Source of the DNA: Paraburkholderia acidicola
GTDB taxonomy: Bacteria > Pseudomonadota > Gammaproteobacteria > Burkholderiales > Burkholderiaceae
Reading direction: 5' to 3'
Length of the DNA: 64,000 nucleotides
Assembly (NCBI RefSeq): GCF_002362315.1
Contig: NZ_MTZV01000002.1
Coordinates: forward strand, 124,001 to 188,000
Shown here one piece after another: positions 29,783 through 37,876 of the stretch. Within the stretch, counting starts at the first letter, position 1. Every line of letters begins with the position of its first letter. The position numbers and the translations under genes were made by a program. The notes beneath the pieces were generated by a model. It was given only the letters and a program-made list of their open reading frames with translations. It was not told the origin of the DNA and did not search any database.

Positions 29783-30052
29783 ATGGACATCACTTTTGAC
29801 CAGGATAAAAACCTATCGAACGTTGAAAAACACGGCGTCTGGCTTAACGCCGCCGCGTTACTCGACTGGTCTTCAGTGATGGCTTATGTTGATACGCGCC
29901 GCGACTACAGAGAAATACGTGAGGTGGGTTTCGGCATCATTGAGAATCGCCTTTACTGCATCGTGTTCACGCAGCGTGGCAACACGATGCACATCATCAG
30001 CATGCGAAAGGCGAATAAGCGCGAGGTAAAGAGCTATGTCGAGCAAACGTAA
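29783..30052 (+). CDS. brnT: BrnT-family ribonuclease toxin
   Basis: Toxin of a type II toxin-antitoxin system (DUF497), an RNase with RelE-like fold that blocks translation. The 89-residue product begins MDITFDQDKNLSNVEKHGVW, which is the family opening (F.W D..K...N..KHG), and has the conserved basic C-terminal region in HIISMRKANKREVKSY. The ATG at 29783 lies seven bases after the -10 box and has no Shine-Dalgarno sequence, so translation may be leaderless. The antitoxin gene overlaps its end by 17 bases. It sits in the accessory patch beside tRNA-fMet. Confidence 0.88.
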   Translation: MDITFDQDKNLSNVEKHGVWLNAAALLDWSSVMAYVDTRRDYREIREVGFGIIENRLYCIVFTQRGNTMHIISMRKANKREVKSYVEQT

Positions 30053-30320
30053 GATCGTCATGCCGACGGACGAAGAAGATGCAGCCATCAATCGCGGCAT
30101 TGCCGCAGATCCCGATACCTACGAAGTGTCAGCGGAAGACTTCAAGAAGATGAAGCCGTTAGGTGCACGCGGTCGACCTCGGCTTGAAACGCCGAAGGTT
30201 CTATTGTCCGTTCGCTACGATGCGGACATCGTCGAGACGTTCAAGGCGACCGGTGATGGTTGGCAAACCAGAATGAACGATGCGCTACGTGACTGGTTGA
30301 AGGATCACCAACCGGCTTGA
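30036..30320 (+). CDS. brnA: BrnA-family antitoxin
   Basis: Antitoxin partner of BrnT (BrnA_antitoxin family, PF14384 by memory), 94 residues. The N-terminal half is polar and acidic (MPTDEEDAAIN). The C-terminal half, VLLSVRYDADIVETFKATG then WQTRMNDALRDWLKDH, forms the ribbon-helix-helix DNA-binding domain that dimerises and represses the operon. It overlaps brnT by 17 bases, so the two are translated together. The repeated GTAGCTACAA palindromes upstream are likely its operators. Confidence 0.88.
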   Translation: MSSKRKIVMPTDEEDAAINRGIAADPDTYEVSAEDFKKMKPLGARGRPRLETPKVLLSVRYDADIVETFKATGDGWQTRMNDALRDWLKDHQPA

Positions 30321-30457
30321 GCGCGTCGGATCAGCAGCGTTCGATGAATTGAAGGCGCCGCGAATGTAATGCGCGGCTATCTATTTCACGACGTCAAGAT
30401 AGCTGCACAGCGAGATGCAGATGATCGTCGATGGAGCGAACGTCTGTGCCGAATACG

Positions 30458-30503
30458 AGCGTGCCGCCCAGCGATCGTTAGTCGCATCAGGCGGCACGCT
30501 TTT
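30458..30503 (+). terminator. Stem-loop after brnTA and next to tRNA-fMet
   Basis: Perfect 11-bp stem AGCGTGCCGCC / GGCGGCACGCT with a 21-base loop, followed by TTT. It would end brnTA transcription and stands five bases past the tRNA 3' end on the other strand. Confidence 0.6.
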
Positions 30504-30507
30504 CATT

Positions 30508-30584
30508 TGGTTGCGGGGACAGGATTTGAACCTGTGACCTTCGGGTTATGAGCCCGACGAGCTGCCAGACTGCTCCACCCCGCG
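30508..30584 (-). tRNA. Initiator tRNA-Met (anticodon CAU)
   Basis: Minus-strand sequence of 77 bases ending in an encoded CCA. The acceptor stem begins CGCGGGG and ends CCCCGCA, leaving the C1-A72 mismatch that marks initiator tRNAs. The anticodon loop reads CTCATAA with three GC pairs (GGG/CCC) below it, another initiator hallmark. The T arm contains GGTTCAAATCC. Accessory genes adjoin its 3' end. Confidence 0.97.
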
Positions 30585-30597
30585 TCAGAGGAAGCGA

Positions 30598-30626
30598 ATT
30601 GTACTGAGGCATGTGGCACGCGTCAA
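30598..30626 (-). promoter_or_regulatory. Promoter of tRNA-fMet
   Basis: Minus-strand TTGACG (30626-30621), 17 bases, TACAAT (30603-30598), placing transcription start a few bases before the mature tRNA. Confidence 0.8.
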
Positions 30627-30765
30627 ACGAATCCGTCAGTTATTTTCGTGCTCGATGTGGCGGGGACGAATAAATGCGAGCGCACCAATCGACATCCAGC
30701 GCGTGAGATATGTCCAGAGTTCGCGGTAAGATTCGGGCACGCCAGATCCAGATTAGGAAGCGCCG

Positions 30766-31542
30766 ATGAAAATCGCCACGTGGAACGTCAACTCCCTGAA
30801 AGTCCGCCAGCAACACGTACTCGACTGGCTCGAAACGAGCCAGACCGACGTCCTGTGCCTGCAGGAACTCAAGATGCCCGACGAGAAATTCCCGCGCGCC
30901 GAGTTCGAAGCAAAGGGCTATCGCAGCTGGTTCGCGGGACAGAAGACCTATAACGGTGTGGCCATTCTCGTGCGCGATGGTTTGAACGTCGACGACGTGA
31001 GCGTCGTGCGCAACATCCCTGGTTTCGAAGACCCGCAGCAACGCGTGATCGCCGCGACCGTCGAAGGTGCGCGCGTGATCTCCGCGTATTTTCCGAATGG
31101 TCAGGCGCCGGGCACGGAGAAGTTTGCGTACAAGCTGAGCTGGCTCGCAGCACTGCACACGTGGCTCGCTCAGGAACTCGCGCAGTATCCGAAGCTCGCG
31201 CTGCTCGGCGACTACAACATCGCCCCCGATGATCGCGACGTACACGATCCGCAAGCATGGGAAGGACAGAATCTGGTCTCGCCCGAAGAGCGCGCCGCGT
31301 TCGTTGGGCTCATCGAGCTCGGACTCGTCGACGCGTTTCGTCTGTTCGACCAGCCCGACAAGGCATTCTCGTGGTGGGATTACCGGATGCTCGCGTTCCG
31401 CCGCAACGCGGGGCTGCGCATCGATCACATCCTGCTATCGAAGCCGCTCGCCGCGGTCTGCACGTTCTGCGACATCGACAAGACGCCGCGCAAGTGGGAC
31501 CAGCCTTCCGATCACACGCCGGTAGTCGCGCAGATCGACTAG
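30766..31542 (+). CDS. xth: Exodeoxyribonuclease III (AP endonuclease)
   Basis: Base-excision repair enzyme with AP endonuclease and 3'-5' exonuclease activity, Mg2+-dependent. 258 residues. Motifs: MKIATWNVNSLKVRQQHVLD (catalytic Asn), LCLQELKMP (metal Glu), LGDYNIAPDDRDVHDP (Asp/Asn), IDHILLS and the final SDHTPV with the catalytic Asp-His. Start ATG at 30766 fits the family N-terminus exactly, with GGAAG about nine bases upstream. It stands alone between tRNA-fMet and the convergent ntrC. Confidence 0.96.
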   Translation: MKIATWNVNSLKVRQQHVLDWLETSQTDVLCLQELKMPDEKFPRAEFEAKGYRSWFAGQKTYNGVAILVRDGLNVDDVSVVRNIPGFEDPQQRVIAATVEGARVISAYFPNGQAPGTEKFAYKLSWLAALHTWLAQELAQYPKLALLGDYNIAPDDRDVHDPQAWEGQNLVSPEERAAFVGLIELGLVDAFRLFDQPDKAFSWWDYRMLAFRRNAGLRIDHILLSKPLAAVCTFCDIDKTPRKWDQPSDHTPVVAQID

Positions 31543-31638
31543 ACGCAGAAGCCGCTAACGGGTCCATCGCGACCCGCGCCGCGTCCGCATGCGCGAGCGA
31601 CGTGCACAACGCAGTGCACGCGCACGCCGCCGCAAACA

Positions 31639-33165
31639 TCACGGCTCGAGATGCAGTTCCTGAATCTTGCGCGTAATCGTATTGCGGCCGATACCAAGCC
31701 GTTCGGCCGCTTCGACTTTACGACCGCGCGTGAAATCGAGCGCTTCGCGAATCACTGCTGCTTCGAACCGGCGTGACAGTTCGTCCATCACATCGGCGGA
31801 ATTCTCGCGCAGCATTCTCGCCACTTCCGTGCGCAAGCCGTTTTCCCATACGCTAACCGGCGTCGTCGCGGATACCGTCCCCGCCACACCGCCCATCAAC
31901 GGCACACCGCCCAAGCCGTTCGTCGAAATCGCGGGCGACCCGATGCCGCCCGCAGCACCACCCGTCACATCCCCGCCGATCAACCCACTGCTCTCGATAC
32001 TGCCCGCGTGCCCCGGCACGAGATCGGGCGGCAGATCCTTGATCTCGATCGTCTGCGCGGGCGCCATCACGGTCAGCCAGTTCGCGAGATTCTCGAGCTG
32101 CCGCACATTGCCTGGAAACGTTAGCGACGTGAGGTAAGCCAAAGCTTCGTCGGAAACGCGCTTCGGTTCGACGCCGAGATCGCGCGCGCTCTTCTGCAGA
32201 AAGTGTCGCGTGAGCAATGGGATGTCTTCGTTGCGTTCGCGCAGCGCCGGCAGACGCAAACGGATCACGTTGAGCCGGTGATACAGATCCTCGCGAAACA
32301 GCCCCTGACGTACGCGCGATTCCAGATTCTGGTGCGTGGCCGCGATCACGCGCACGTTCGCGCGCAGCGGGTTATGGCCGCCGACCCGATAGAACTGCCC
32401 GTCGGACAGCACGCGCAAGAGGCGCGTCTGCAGATCGAACGGCATGTCGCCGATTTCATCGAGAAACAGCGTGCCGTTTTCCGCCTGCTCGAAGCGACCC
32501 TGGCGCATCGCCTGCGCACCGGTGAACGCGCCGCGCTCATGACCGAACAGTTCGGACTCGAGCAGATCCTTCGGAATCGCCGCGGTATTCAGCGCGATGA
32601 ACGGTCCGTTCGCGCGCGGGCTATGGCGATGCAACGCGCGTGCAACGAGCTCCTTGCCGCTACCCGACTCCCCGGTGATCAGCACAGTCGCCGCCGAGTG
32701 CGACAGGCGGCCGATTGCGCGAAACATGTCCTGCATTGCCGGTGCCTGGCCGAGCATCTCGGGCGCGTCGGCGACACGTTCATCCCAGGTCTGTTCGCCG
32801 CGCATGCTCTCGTCGACGGCGCGGCGGATCAGTTCGACCGCCTTGTCGACATCGAACGGTTTGGCCAGATACTCAAACGCGCCGCCCTGAAAAGCCGCGA
32901 CCGCACTGTCGAGATCGGAGAACGCGGTCATGATGATGACGGGCAGCCCCGGCACCTTCTCCCGCACGGTCTGCAACAGTTCGAGCCCCGAGCCGCCAGG
33001 CATGCGGATATCGGAAACCAGCACCTGTGGGCTATCGTGATCGAGCGCACCCGCGGCTTCGCGGACGTTGGCGAAACTACGCGTCGCGAAGTTCTCGCGG
33101 GCGAGTGCTTTTTCGAGCACCCAGCGTATCGATTGATCGTCGTCTACTATCCAGATCGGCTTCAT
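31639..33165 (-). CDS. ntrC: Nitrogen regulator NR(I), sigma-54 activator
   Basis: Response regulator of 508 residues that activates sigma-54 promoters when nitrogen is scarce. The receiver domain opens [10 protein letters not shown] with the phosphorylated Asp52 in LVSDIRMPG. The AAA+ domain has Walker [16 protein letters not shown] and the sigma-54 contact motif GAFTGA. The C-terminal Fis-type helix-turn-helix has [20 protein letters not shown]. Between AAA+ and DNA-binding domains is an unusual Gly-rich linker of about 55 residues ([14 protein letters not shown] and more). It is 34 bases after ntrB on the same strand. Likely targets include glnA, which has matching boxes in this window. 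Confidence 0.96.
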   Translation of the reverse strand: MKPIWIVDDDQSIRWVLEKALARENFATRSFANVREAAGALDHDSPQVLVSDIRMPGGSGLELLQTVREKVPGLPVIIMTAFSDLDSAVAAFQGGAFEYLAKPFDVDKAVELIRRAVDESMRGEQTWDERVADAPEMLGQAPAMQDMFRAIGRLSHSAATVLITGESGSGKELVARALHRHSPRANGPFIALNTAAIPKDLLESELFGHERGAFTGAQAMRQGRFEQAENGTLFLDEIGDMPFDLQTRLLRVLSDGQFYRVGGHNPLRANVRVIAATHQNLESRVRQGLFREDLYHRLNVIRLRLPALRERNEDIPLLTRHFLQKSARDLGVEPKRVSDEALAYLTSLTFPGNVRQLENLANWLTVMAPAQTIEIKDLPPDLVPGHAGSIESSGLIGGDVTGGAAGGIGSPAISTNGLGGVPLMGGVAGTVSATTPVSVWENGLRTEVARMLRENSADVMDELSRRFEAAVIREALDFTRGRKVEAAERLGIGRNTITRKIQELHLEP

Positions 33166-33199
33166 ATAGGTCGGTCAGAAGTCTTGAGAGGCGTTGGTT

Positions 33200-34342
33200 C
33201 TAGCAGTCGAGCGGCAGCAGAATCTGAAACTCGGTGTGCCCCGGGCGGCTCTCCACTTCGATCAGTCCATCGTGCTGCTGCACGAAGGTCTGCGCCAGTG
33301 TGAGACCAAGACCGCTGCCGTCTTCGCGCCCAGAAACGAGCGGGTAGAAGATACGGTCGCGAATCTCATTCGGAATGCCTGGGCCGTTGTCGATGATATG
33401 CAAGTCCAGTGCCAGCTTGCACAGACGTTTTGCAACGGTCACCTTGCGTGCAATACGCGTGCGCAACTCGATACGCGCGTCGCCTTGCGAAATCCGTTCG
33501 CGCAGCGCTTCCGCTGCGTTACGCACGATGTTCAGCAGCGCCTGGATCAGTTGTTCCTTGTCGCCGCGCAGATCGGGCACGCTCACGTCGTAGTCGCGCT
33601 CGATCGTGAGGCCGCGTGGGAACTCGGCCATGATCACCGCGCGCACGCGCTCGCACACTTCGTGAATGTTCACGTCGCCAACCACATGTGGATGACGGTG
33701 CGGCTCAAGCAGTCGGTCCACGAGCGTCTGCAGCCGGTCCGATTCCTTGATGATCACCTGCGTGTATTCGCGCAGTTCGTCGCGCTCGCGCGCGCCGAGT
33801 TCGAATTCGAGTAACTGCGCCGCCCCGCGAATCCCGCCGAGCGGATTCTTGATTTCGTGCGCAAGGTTGCGGATCAACTGCTTGTTGACCGCGGTCAGAT
33901 CGTGAATGCGCTCTTCGCGATCCGAGCGCATATGGCGCTCGTTTTCGAAGAGTTCGAGCAGCACGTAGTCGGGTGCGCTTTCGAGAAAACCAACTATCGC
34001 ATGCACATGCAGCGGCTCGTGTGCGGTGCGTTCGAGCACCGCGTCGAGATGCGTCGCATGAAAACGTTGCGCCGCGATCGATGCGATCGTCGCGACCAGT
34101 TCATCGGCGTTCGTGAAAATATCGGGCCATGCCATCTGCCTCAACTGTCGCCGCGACAGTTCGAGCATCGCTTCCGCGGATGGATTCGCAAACGCCACCC
34201 GCAGCGTGCGCTTCTCGAGCACGAGCACGACGGTCGGCAACGCCTCGAAACCCGTCAGCAGGCCGGAGTCGACGAGTTGCGGGTCGTCGGACAGCGCCTC
34301 CGCATGTCCCTTTCTCGCCTTGATCAGATTCTTCAGAACCAT
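33200..34342 (-). CDS. ntrB: Nitrogen regulator NR(II), sensor histidine kinase
   Basis: Cytoplasmic kinase/phosphatase of 380 residues that controls NtrC in answer to PII. A PAS domain (about 30-130) precedes the phospho-acceptor His in NLAHEIKNPLGGIRGAAQLL. The ATPase motifs follow: ALLNIVRNAAEAL, IIDNGPGIPNEI and DGSGLGLTLA. There is no membrane segment, as expected for NtrB. Its start at 34342 is about 200 bases downstream of glnA with a terminator between, so ntrBC can be expressed both from its own promoter and by read-through. Confidence 0.95.
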   Translation of the reverse strand: MVLKNLIKARKGHAEALSDDPQLVDSGLLTGFEALPTVVLVLEKRTLRVAFANPSAEAMLELSRRQLRQMAWPDIFTNADELVATIASIAAQRFHATHLDAVLERTAHEPLHVHAIVGFLESAPDYVLLELFENERHMRSDREERIHDLTAVNKQLIRNLAHEIKNPLGGIRGAAQLLEFELGARERDELREYTQVIIKESDRLQTLVDRLLEPHRHPHVVGDVNIHEVCERVRAVIMAEFPRGLTIERDYDVSVPDLRGDKEQLIQALLNIVRNAAEALRERISQGDARIELRTRIARKVTVAKRLCKLALDLHIIDNGPGIPNEIRDRIFYPLVSGREDGSGLGLTLAQTFVQQHDGLIEVESRPGHTEFQILLPLDC

Positions 34343-34384
34343 CGTTCAGTCTGGCCGGTATGAGACAGTGTTGTGACTAGATGA

Positions 34385-34436
34385 AGCAACTGCATAGAGC
34401 AACTGCATAGAGCAACTGCATAGAGCAACTGCGTGA
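34385..34436. repeat. Four tandem copies of a 13-bp unit
   Basis: The unit AGCAACTGCATAG is repeated three times perfectly (34385-34397, 34398-34410, 34411-34423), with a fourth copy altered at its end (34424-34436), in the glnA-ntrB gap. There is no spacer sequence, so it is not CRISPR. Confidence 0.9.
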
Positions 34437-34458
34437 AGCAATACCACTCGCGTGGCCG

Positions 34459-34483
34459 AAAAAAAAGGACGGCGCCGCCGTCC
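34459..34483 (-). terminator. Terminator of glnA
   Basis: On the minus strand GGACGGC, a 3-base loop, GCCGTCC, then eight T. It stands between glnA and ntrB. Confidence 0.9.
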
Positions 34484-34550
34484 CTTCGTCACCGATCGCG
34501 AGCGTCGGGCGCGCGCTTCGCTTGCGTAGCAGGCGAAGCGCCATCGCCGC

Positions 34551-35966
34551 TTACAGCGAGTAGTACAGTTCGAACTCGACCGGGTGCGTGGTCATGCGCA
34601 CGCGTTGCAGTTCGGCTTCCTTCAGACCCAGGTACGCATCGATCATCGCGTCGGTGAACACACCGCCGCGCGTCAGGAACTCGCGATCCTTGTCGAGTGC
34701 TTCGAGCGCCTGATCGAGGCCGGCACACACGGTCGGGATCTTTGCATCCTCTTCCGGCGGCAGGTCGTACAGGTTCTTGTCGGCAGCTTCGCCCGGGTGA
34801 ATCTTGTTCTGCACGCCGTCCAGACCGGCCATCAGCAGCGCCGAGAAGCACAGGTACGGATTCGCCATCGGATCCGGGAAGCGCGTTTCGATACGGCGGC
34901 CCTTCGGGCTCGACACGTGCGGAATGCGGATCGATGCCGAACGGTTGCGCGCCGAGTAGGCGAGCTTCACCGGTGCTTCGAAGTGCGGCACGAGACGCTT
35001 GTACGAGTTGGTCGTCGGGTTCGTGATCGCGTTCAGCGCGCGAGCATGCTTGATGATGCCGCCGATGTAGAACAGCGCGAATTCCGACAGGCCGGCGTAG
35101 CCGTTGCCTGCGAACAGGTTCTGGCCGTCCTTCCACACCGACTGGTGCACGTGCATGCCCGAACCGTTGTCGCCGACGATCGGCTTCGGCATGAACGTCG
35201 CCGTCTTGCCATACGTGTGCGCAACGTTGTGGACGATGTACTTCAGTTGCTGCGTCCAGTCGGCGCGCTGCACGAGCGTCGAGAACTTGGTGCCGATTTC
35301 GTTCTGGCCTTGACCGGCCACTTCGTGGTGGTGCACCTCGACCGGAATGCCGATCTGCTCGAGCAGCAGACACATTTCCGAGCGGATGTCCTGGAACGAA
35401 TCGACCGGTGCGACCGGGAAGTAACCGCCCTTCACGCCAGGACGGTGACCCGTGTTGCCGCCTTCGAATTCTTTCGCCGACGACCACGGTGCTTCTTCCG
35501 AACCGATCTTCACGAAGCTGCCCGACATGTCCGTGTTCCACTGGACCGAGTCGAAGATGAAGAATTCAGGTTCCGGACCGAAGTACGCGGTGTCGCCGAG
35601 ACCCGAGCTCTTCAGGTACGCTTCAGCGCGCTTCGCGAGCGAGCGCGGATCGCGTTCGTAGCCCTTGCCGTCTGCCGGCTCGACGACGTCGCAGGTCAGC
35701 ACGAGCGTCGATTCTTCGTAGAACGGGTCGATGAACGCAGTGTCGGCGTCCGGCACCAGCAGCATGTCCGAAGCCTCGATGCCCTTCCAGCCGGCAATCG
35801 ACGAACCGTCAAACGCATGGCCACTTTCGAATTTGTCTTCATCGAATGCCGACACCGGCACCGAAACGTGTTGCTCTTTGCCGCGCGTGTCGGTGAAACG
35901 AAAGTCGACAAACTTGACGTCTTCGTCTTTGACGATTTGCATGACGTCGGCCACGGATTTACTCAT
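34551..35966 (-). CDS. glnA: Glutamine synthetase, type I
   Basis: Dodecameric enzyme making glutamine from glutamate, ammonia and ATP. 471 residues. Signatures: [10 protein letters not shown], the ATP-site segment [16 protein letters not shown], and the adenylylation site Tyr in [10 protein letters not shown], so activity is controlled by GlnE. The ATG at 35966 follows AGGAGATAGG. It is controlled from a sigma-54 promoter and NtrC-like boxes upstream, and it is followed by a terminator and then ntrB-ntrC on the same strand, the classical glnA-ntrBC arrangement. Confidence 0.98.
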   Translation of the reverse strand: MSKSVADVMQIVKDEDVKFVDFRFTDTRGKEQHVSVPVSAFDEDKFESGHAFDGSSIAGWKGIEASDMLLVPDADTAFIDPFYEESTLVLTCDVVEPADGKGYERDPRSLAKRAEAYLKSSGLGDTAYFGPEPEFFIFDSVQWNTDMSGSFVKIGSEEAPWSSAKEFEGGNTGHRPGVKGGYFPVAPVDSFQDIRSEMCLLLEQIGIPVEVHHHEVAGQGQNEIGTKFSTLVQRADWTQQLKYIVHNVAHTYGKTATFMPKPIVGDNGSGMHVHQSVWKDGQNLFAGNGYAGLSEFALFYIGGIIKHARALNAITNPTTNSYKRLVPHFEAPVKLAYSARNRSASIRIPHVSSPKGRRIETRFPDPMANPYLCFSALLMAGLDGVQNKIHPGEAADKNLYDLPPEEDAKIPTVCAGLDQALEALDKDREFLTRGGVFTDAMIDAYLGLKEAELQRVRMTTHPVEFELYYSL

Positions 35967-36104
35967 AACCTATCTCCTGATTAACGAATTCGGCGGATCG
36001 AGCCGCCGCCCAAATCTAGCTGACCCATCCCGGTACGTCCACCTGATCCTGATAGCAGGGAATCAGGGCATGCGGCCCGTGACTGAATCGATCGGCACCA
36101 ATAA

Positions 36105-36120
36105 AGCAGCTTCCATGCCA
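36105..36120 (-). promoter_or_regulatory. Sigma-54 promoter of glnA
   Basis: Minus-strand TGGCATGGAAGCTGCT matches the sigma-54 consensus TGGCAC-N5-TTGCA, with the invariant GG and GC at the required spacing. The predicted start near 36093 leaves a leader of about 125 bases to the ATG at 35966. Confidence 0.75.
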
Positions 36121-36218
36121 TACATGCGCCAAAGCGGCGCAGCGCGTTTGCCGGCGCGCGTTTGCGGGGAATCGGCGGGGCTCCATGCAGCGCTGCACCG
36201 TGGCGACGATAGCAAAGA

Positions 36219-36305
36219 AGCACTATCTCGGTGCAACCCAAAAGTACGCGCCACTATTGAACACCACATTAGTGCATTTCTGAAAATATGCACCACTTTA
36301 ACGCA
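36219..36305 (-). promoter_or_regulatory. Three NtrC-type enhancer boxes for glnA
   Basis: Read on the minus strand against TGCACCAAAATGGTGCA: TGCGTTAAAGTGGTGCA (36305-36289, 13 of 17), TGCACTAATGTGGTGTT (36276-36260, 12 of 17) and TGCACCGAGATAGTGCT (36235-36219, 13 of 17). Box centres are 29 and 41 bases apart and about 115-185 bases upstream of the sigma-54 promoter, the expected enhancer distance. Confidence 0.65.
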
Positions 36306-36442
36306 CCCGCCAGACAACTTCCCCAAACATCCCTGCCACCACCCAAAACCGATGTGCCGCGTTGTCACGCCCTGACGACCCACTGATGCCGCCACCTTCC
36401 GCGAGCTAGAATGCTCCTTTGGTCCGAAGGAGATTTGCCGTC

Positions 36443-36907
36443 ATGAGCACGCTCGAACAGCTGTACGCCCAGGCCGACAGGCGCCGTACCGAGAACCAGT
36501 TGCCGTATGCGGGCGCCGTGTCCCCGGCCGAAGCCTTCGAGCTTCTTCAACTCGACACCAGCGCCCGGCTCGTCGACGTGCGCACGCGCGCCGAACTCGA
36601 CTGGGTCGGCCGCCCGGTGATCGGCGACGGTCAGTACGCTCATGTCGAATGGACCCGCTACCCAGGCGGCGTGCCGAATCCGGAATTCCTCGAGCAACTA
36701 CGCCTCGTCGTCTCCCCCGATACCCCCGTCCTCCTGCTGTGCCGTAGCGCGGCGCGCTCGAAGCTCGCCGCGATCGCCGCGACCCAGGCCGGCTTCACGC
36801 GTGCATTCGATCTGCTGGAAGGATTCGAGGGCGACAAGGATGGCCAGGGGCATCGCAAGACGGTGGCGGGATGGTGCTTTCGCGGCTTGCCGTGGATCGG
36901 CGCGTGA
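36443..36907 (+). CDS. Rhodanese-domain protein (single domain)
   Basis: Cytosolic sulfur-carrier-type protein of 154 residues with one rhodanese domain. The active-site loop is LLLCRSAARSK, with the Cys that carries persulfide; RLVDVRTRAELDWVGR is the family CH2 region. The C-terminus is HRKTVAGWCFRGLPWIGA, which is common to betaproteobacterial members. The ATG at 36443 has AAGGAG at 36427-36432; the in-frame start at 36419 lies before that site. It is monocistronic and convergent with the CinA-type gene. The specific acceptor is unknown. Confidence 0.85.
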   Translation: MSTLEQLYAQADRRRTENQLPYAGAVSPAEAFELLQLDTSARLVDVRTRAELDWVGRPVIGDGQYAHVEWTRYPGGVPNPEFLEQLRLVVSPDTPVLLLCRSAARSKLAAIAATQAGFTRAFDLLEGFEGDKDGQGHRKTVAGWCFRGLPWIGA

Positions 36908-36966
36908 CACGCTGAACGGCTGCATTCATGCCCCATGCTCGGCGCCCGATGTGACAGGCCGATGAT

Positions 36967-36988
36967 GCTGCGCGTCCGGCCGCGCAGC
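36967..36988. terminator. Hairpin between convergent genes
   Basis: Perfect 8-bp stem GCTGCGCG / CGCGCAGC with a 6-base loop and no T-run. It may stop or stabilise transcripts of the rhodanese and CinA-type genes. Confidence 0.35.
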
Positions 36989-37010
36989 GCGTCATTCGTT
37001 AAGTCAAAAG

Positions 37011-37856
37011 TTAACCTTGCGGCTTGCCCGCCACAAACGGTACGTCAGCCACCACCGGCTCAACGATATCGCCGCCCAGCTGATGCACGCCTTCGCGCAG
37101 TTTCACGAACGCCGCAGCCACCGCTTCGGGCTCGCCCTTCACGCCCAGATCAATATGCCGGCGCGCGTAGACGCCACCACGCTCCGCATCGCCGACGCTC
37201 GGCAAGCTGAACACCCGCACGCCAGGAAAATCACGCTCGATCTTCTCCATGAGCGGCGTCAACGTCGACTCGGGCATCTCGAACACCAGCAGCGACTTCT
37301 CCGCGTGCGGCATCGCGTGATGCAGGTGCGCGTACTTCGTGTCCAGTACCCATTCGATCATCGGCCACGCCATCACCGGAAAGCCCGGCACGAAGTGATG
37401 ATCGCCGACCGAGAAGCCCGGGATCTTGTTGTAGCCGTTCGGAATGATCGACGCACCGCGCGGGAACGTACCCATGTTCAGACGATGTCGGTTGTCCGGC
37501 GAGTCGAGATCGACTGGCTTGGGAGAGTTCGCTGGATGCGTCTCGCGAATCCGCTCCTGGATCAGCACCGAAGCTTCCGGATGCAGTTCGAGCGGCACAC
37601 CGAGCGCGGTTGCTGCGCACTGGCGCGTGTGATCGTCGGGCGTGGCGCCAATACCGCCGGTCGAAAACACGATATCGCCCGAGGCAAACGTGCGACGCAG
37701 CGTATCGACGATACGTTGCGGATCGTCGCCGATATAGTCGGCCCATTCGAGCGACAGTCCGCGTGCGCTCAATAGTTCGATGACTTTCGGCAGATGCTTG
37801 TCCGAGCGTCTACCCGACAGGATTTCATCGCCGATGATGATGACGCCAAATGCCAT
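37011..37856 (-). CDS. Molybdopterin-binding (CinA N-domain) protein
   Basis: Protein of 281 residues made of the MoCF/CinA N-terminal domain without the C-terminal nicotinamide-nucleotide deamidase domain of full CinA. The start MAFGVIIIGDEILSGRRSDK and FSTGGIGATPDDHTRQC are the two diagnostic motifs. Full CinA hydrolyses ADP-ribose and NMN; with only this domain, pyrophosphatase activity is possible. The C-terminal 100 residues resemble the COG1058 extension. ATG at 37856 is preceded by GAGAGGCGGCC. It follows the EI24 gene by 20 bases, so they are probably cotranscribed. Confidence 0.85.
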   Translation of the reverse strand: MAFGVIIIGDEILSGRRSDKHLPKVIELLSARGLSLEWADYIGDDPQRIVDTLRRTFASGDIVFSTGGIGATPDDHTRQCAATALGVPLELHPEASVLIQERIRETHPANSPKPVDLDSPDNRHRLNMGTFPRGASIIPNGYNKIPGFSVGDHHFVPGFPVMAWPMIEWVLDTKYAHLHHAMPHAEKSLLVFEMPESTLTPLMEKIERDFPGVRVFSLPSVGDAERGGVYARRHIDLGVKGEPEAVAAAFVKLREGVHQLGGDIVEPVVADVPFVAGKPQG

Positions 37857-37876
37857 GGCCGCCTCTCGATAAGAAG

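Noticed and set aside
30369..30551. 60-codon plus-strand frame across the brnA terminator and tRNA-fMet
   Set aside because: Runs through a stem-loop and an antisense tRNA; no ribosome binding site.
34385..34436. Possible CRISPR array
   Set aside because: Units are 13 bp and directly adjacent with no spacers.
34584..35984. 466-codon open frame on the plus strand opposite glnA
   Set aside because: Antisense shadow of a highly conserved gene; the product is His/Arg/Val-rich with no family character, an effect of GC-rich third positions.
36203..36220. GTGCTTCTTTGCT read as a second sigma-54 promoter for glnA
   Set aside because: The GG of the -24 element is absent at the required spacing; the site at 36105-36120 fits far better.
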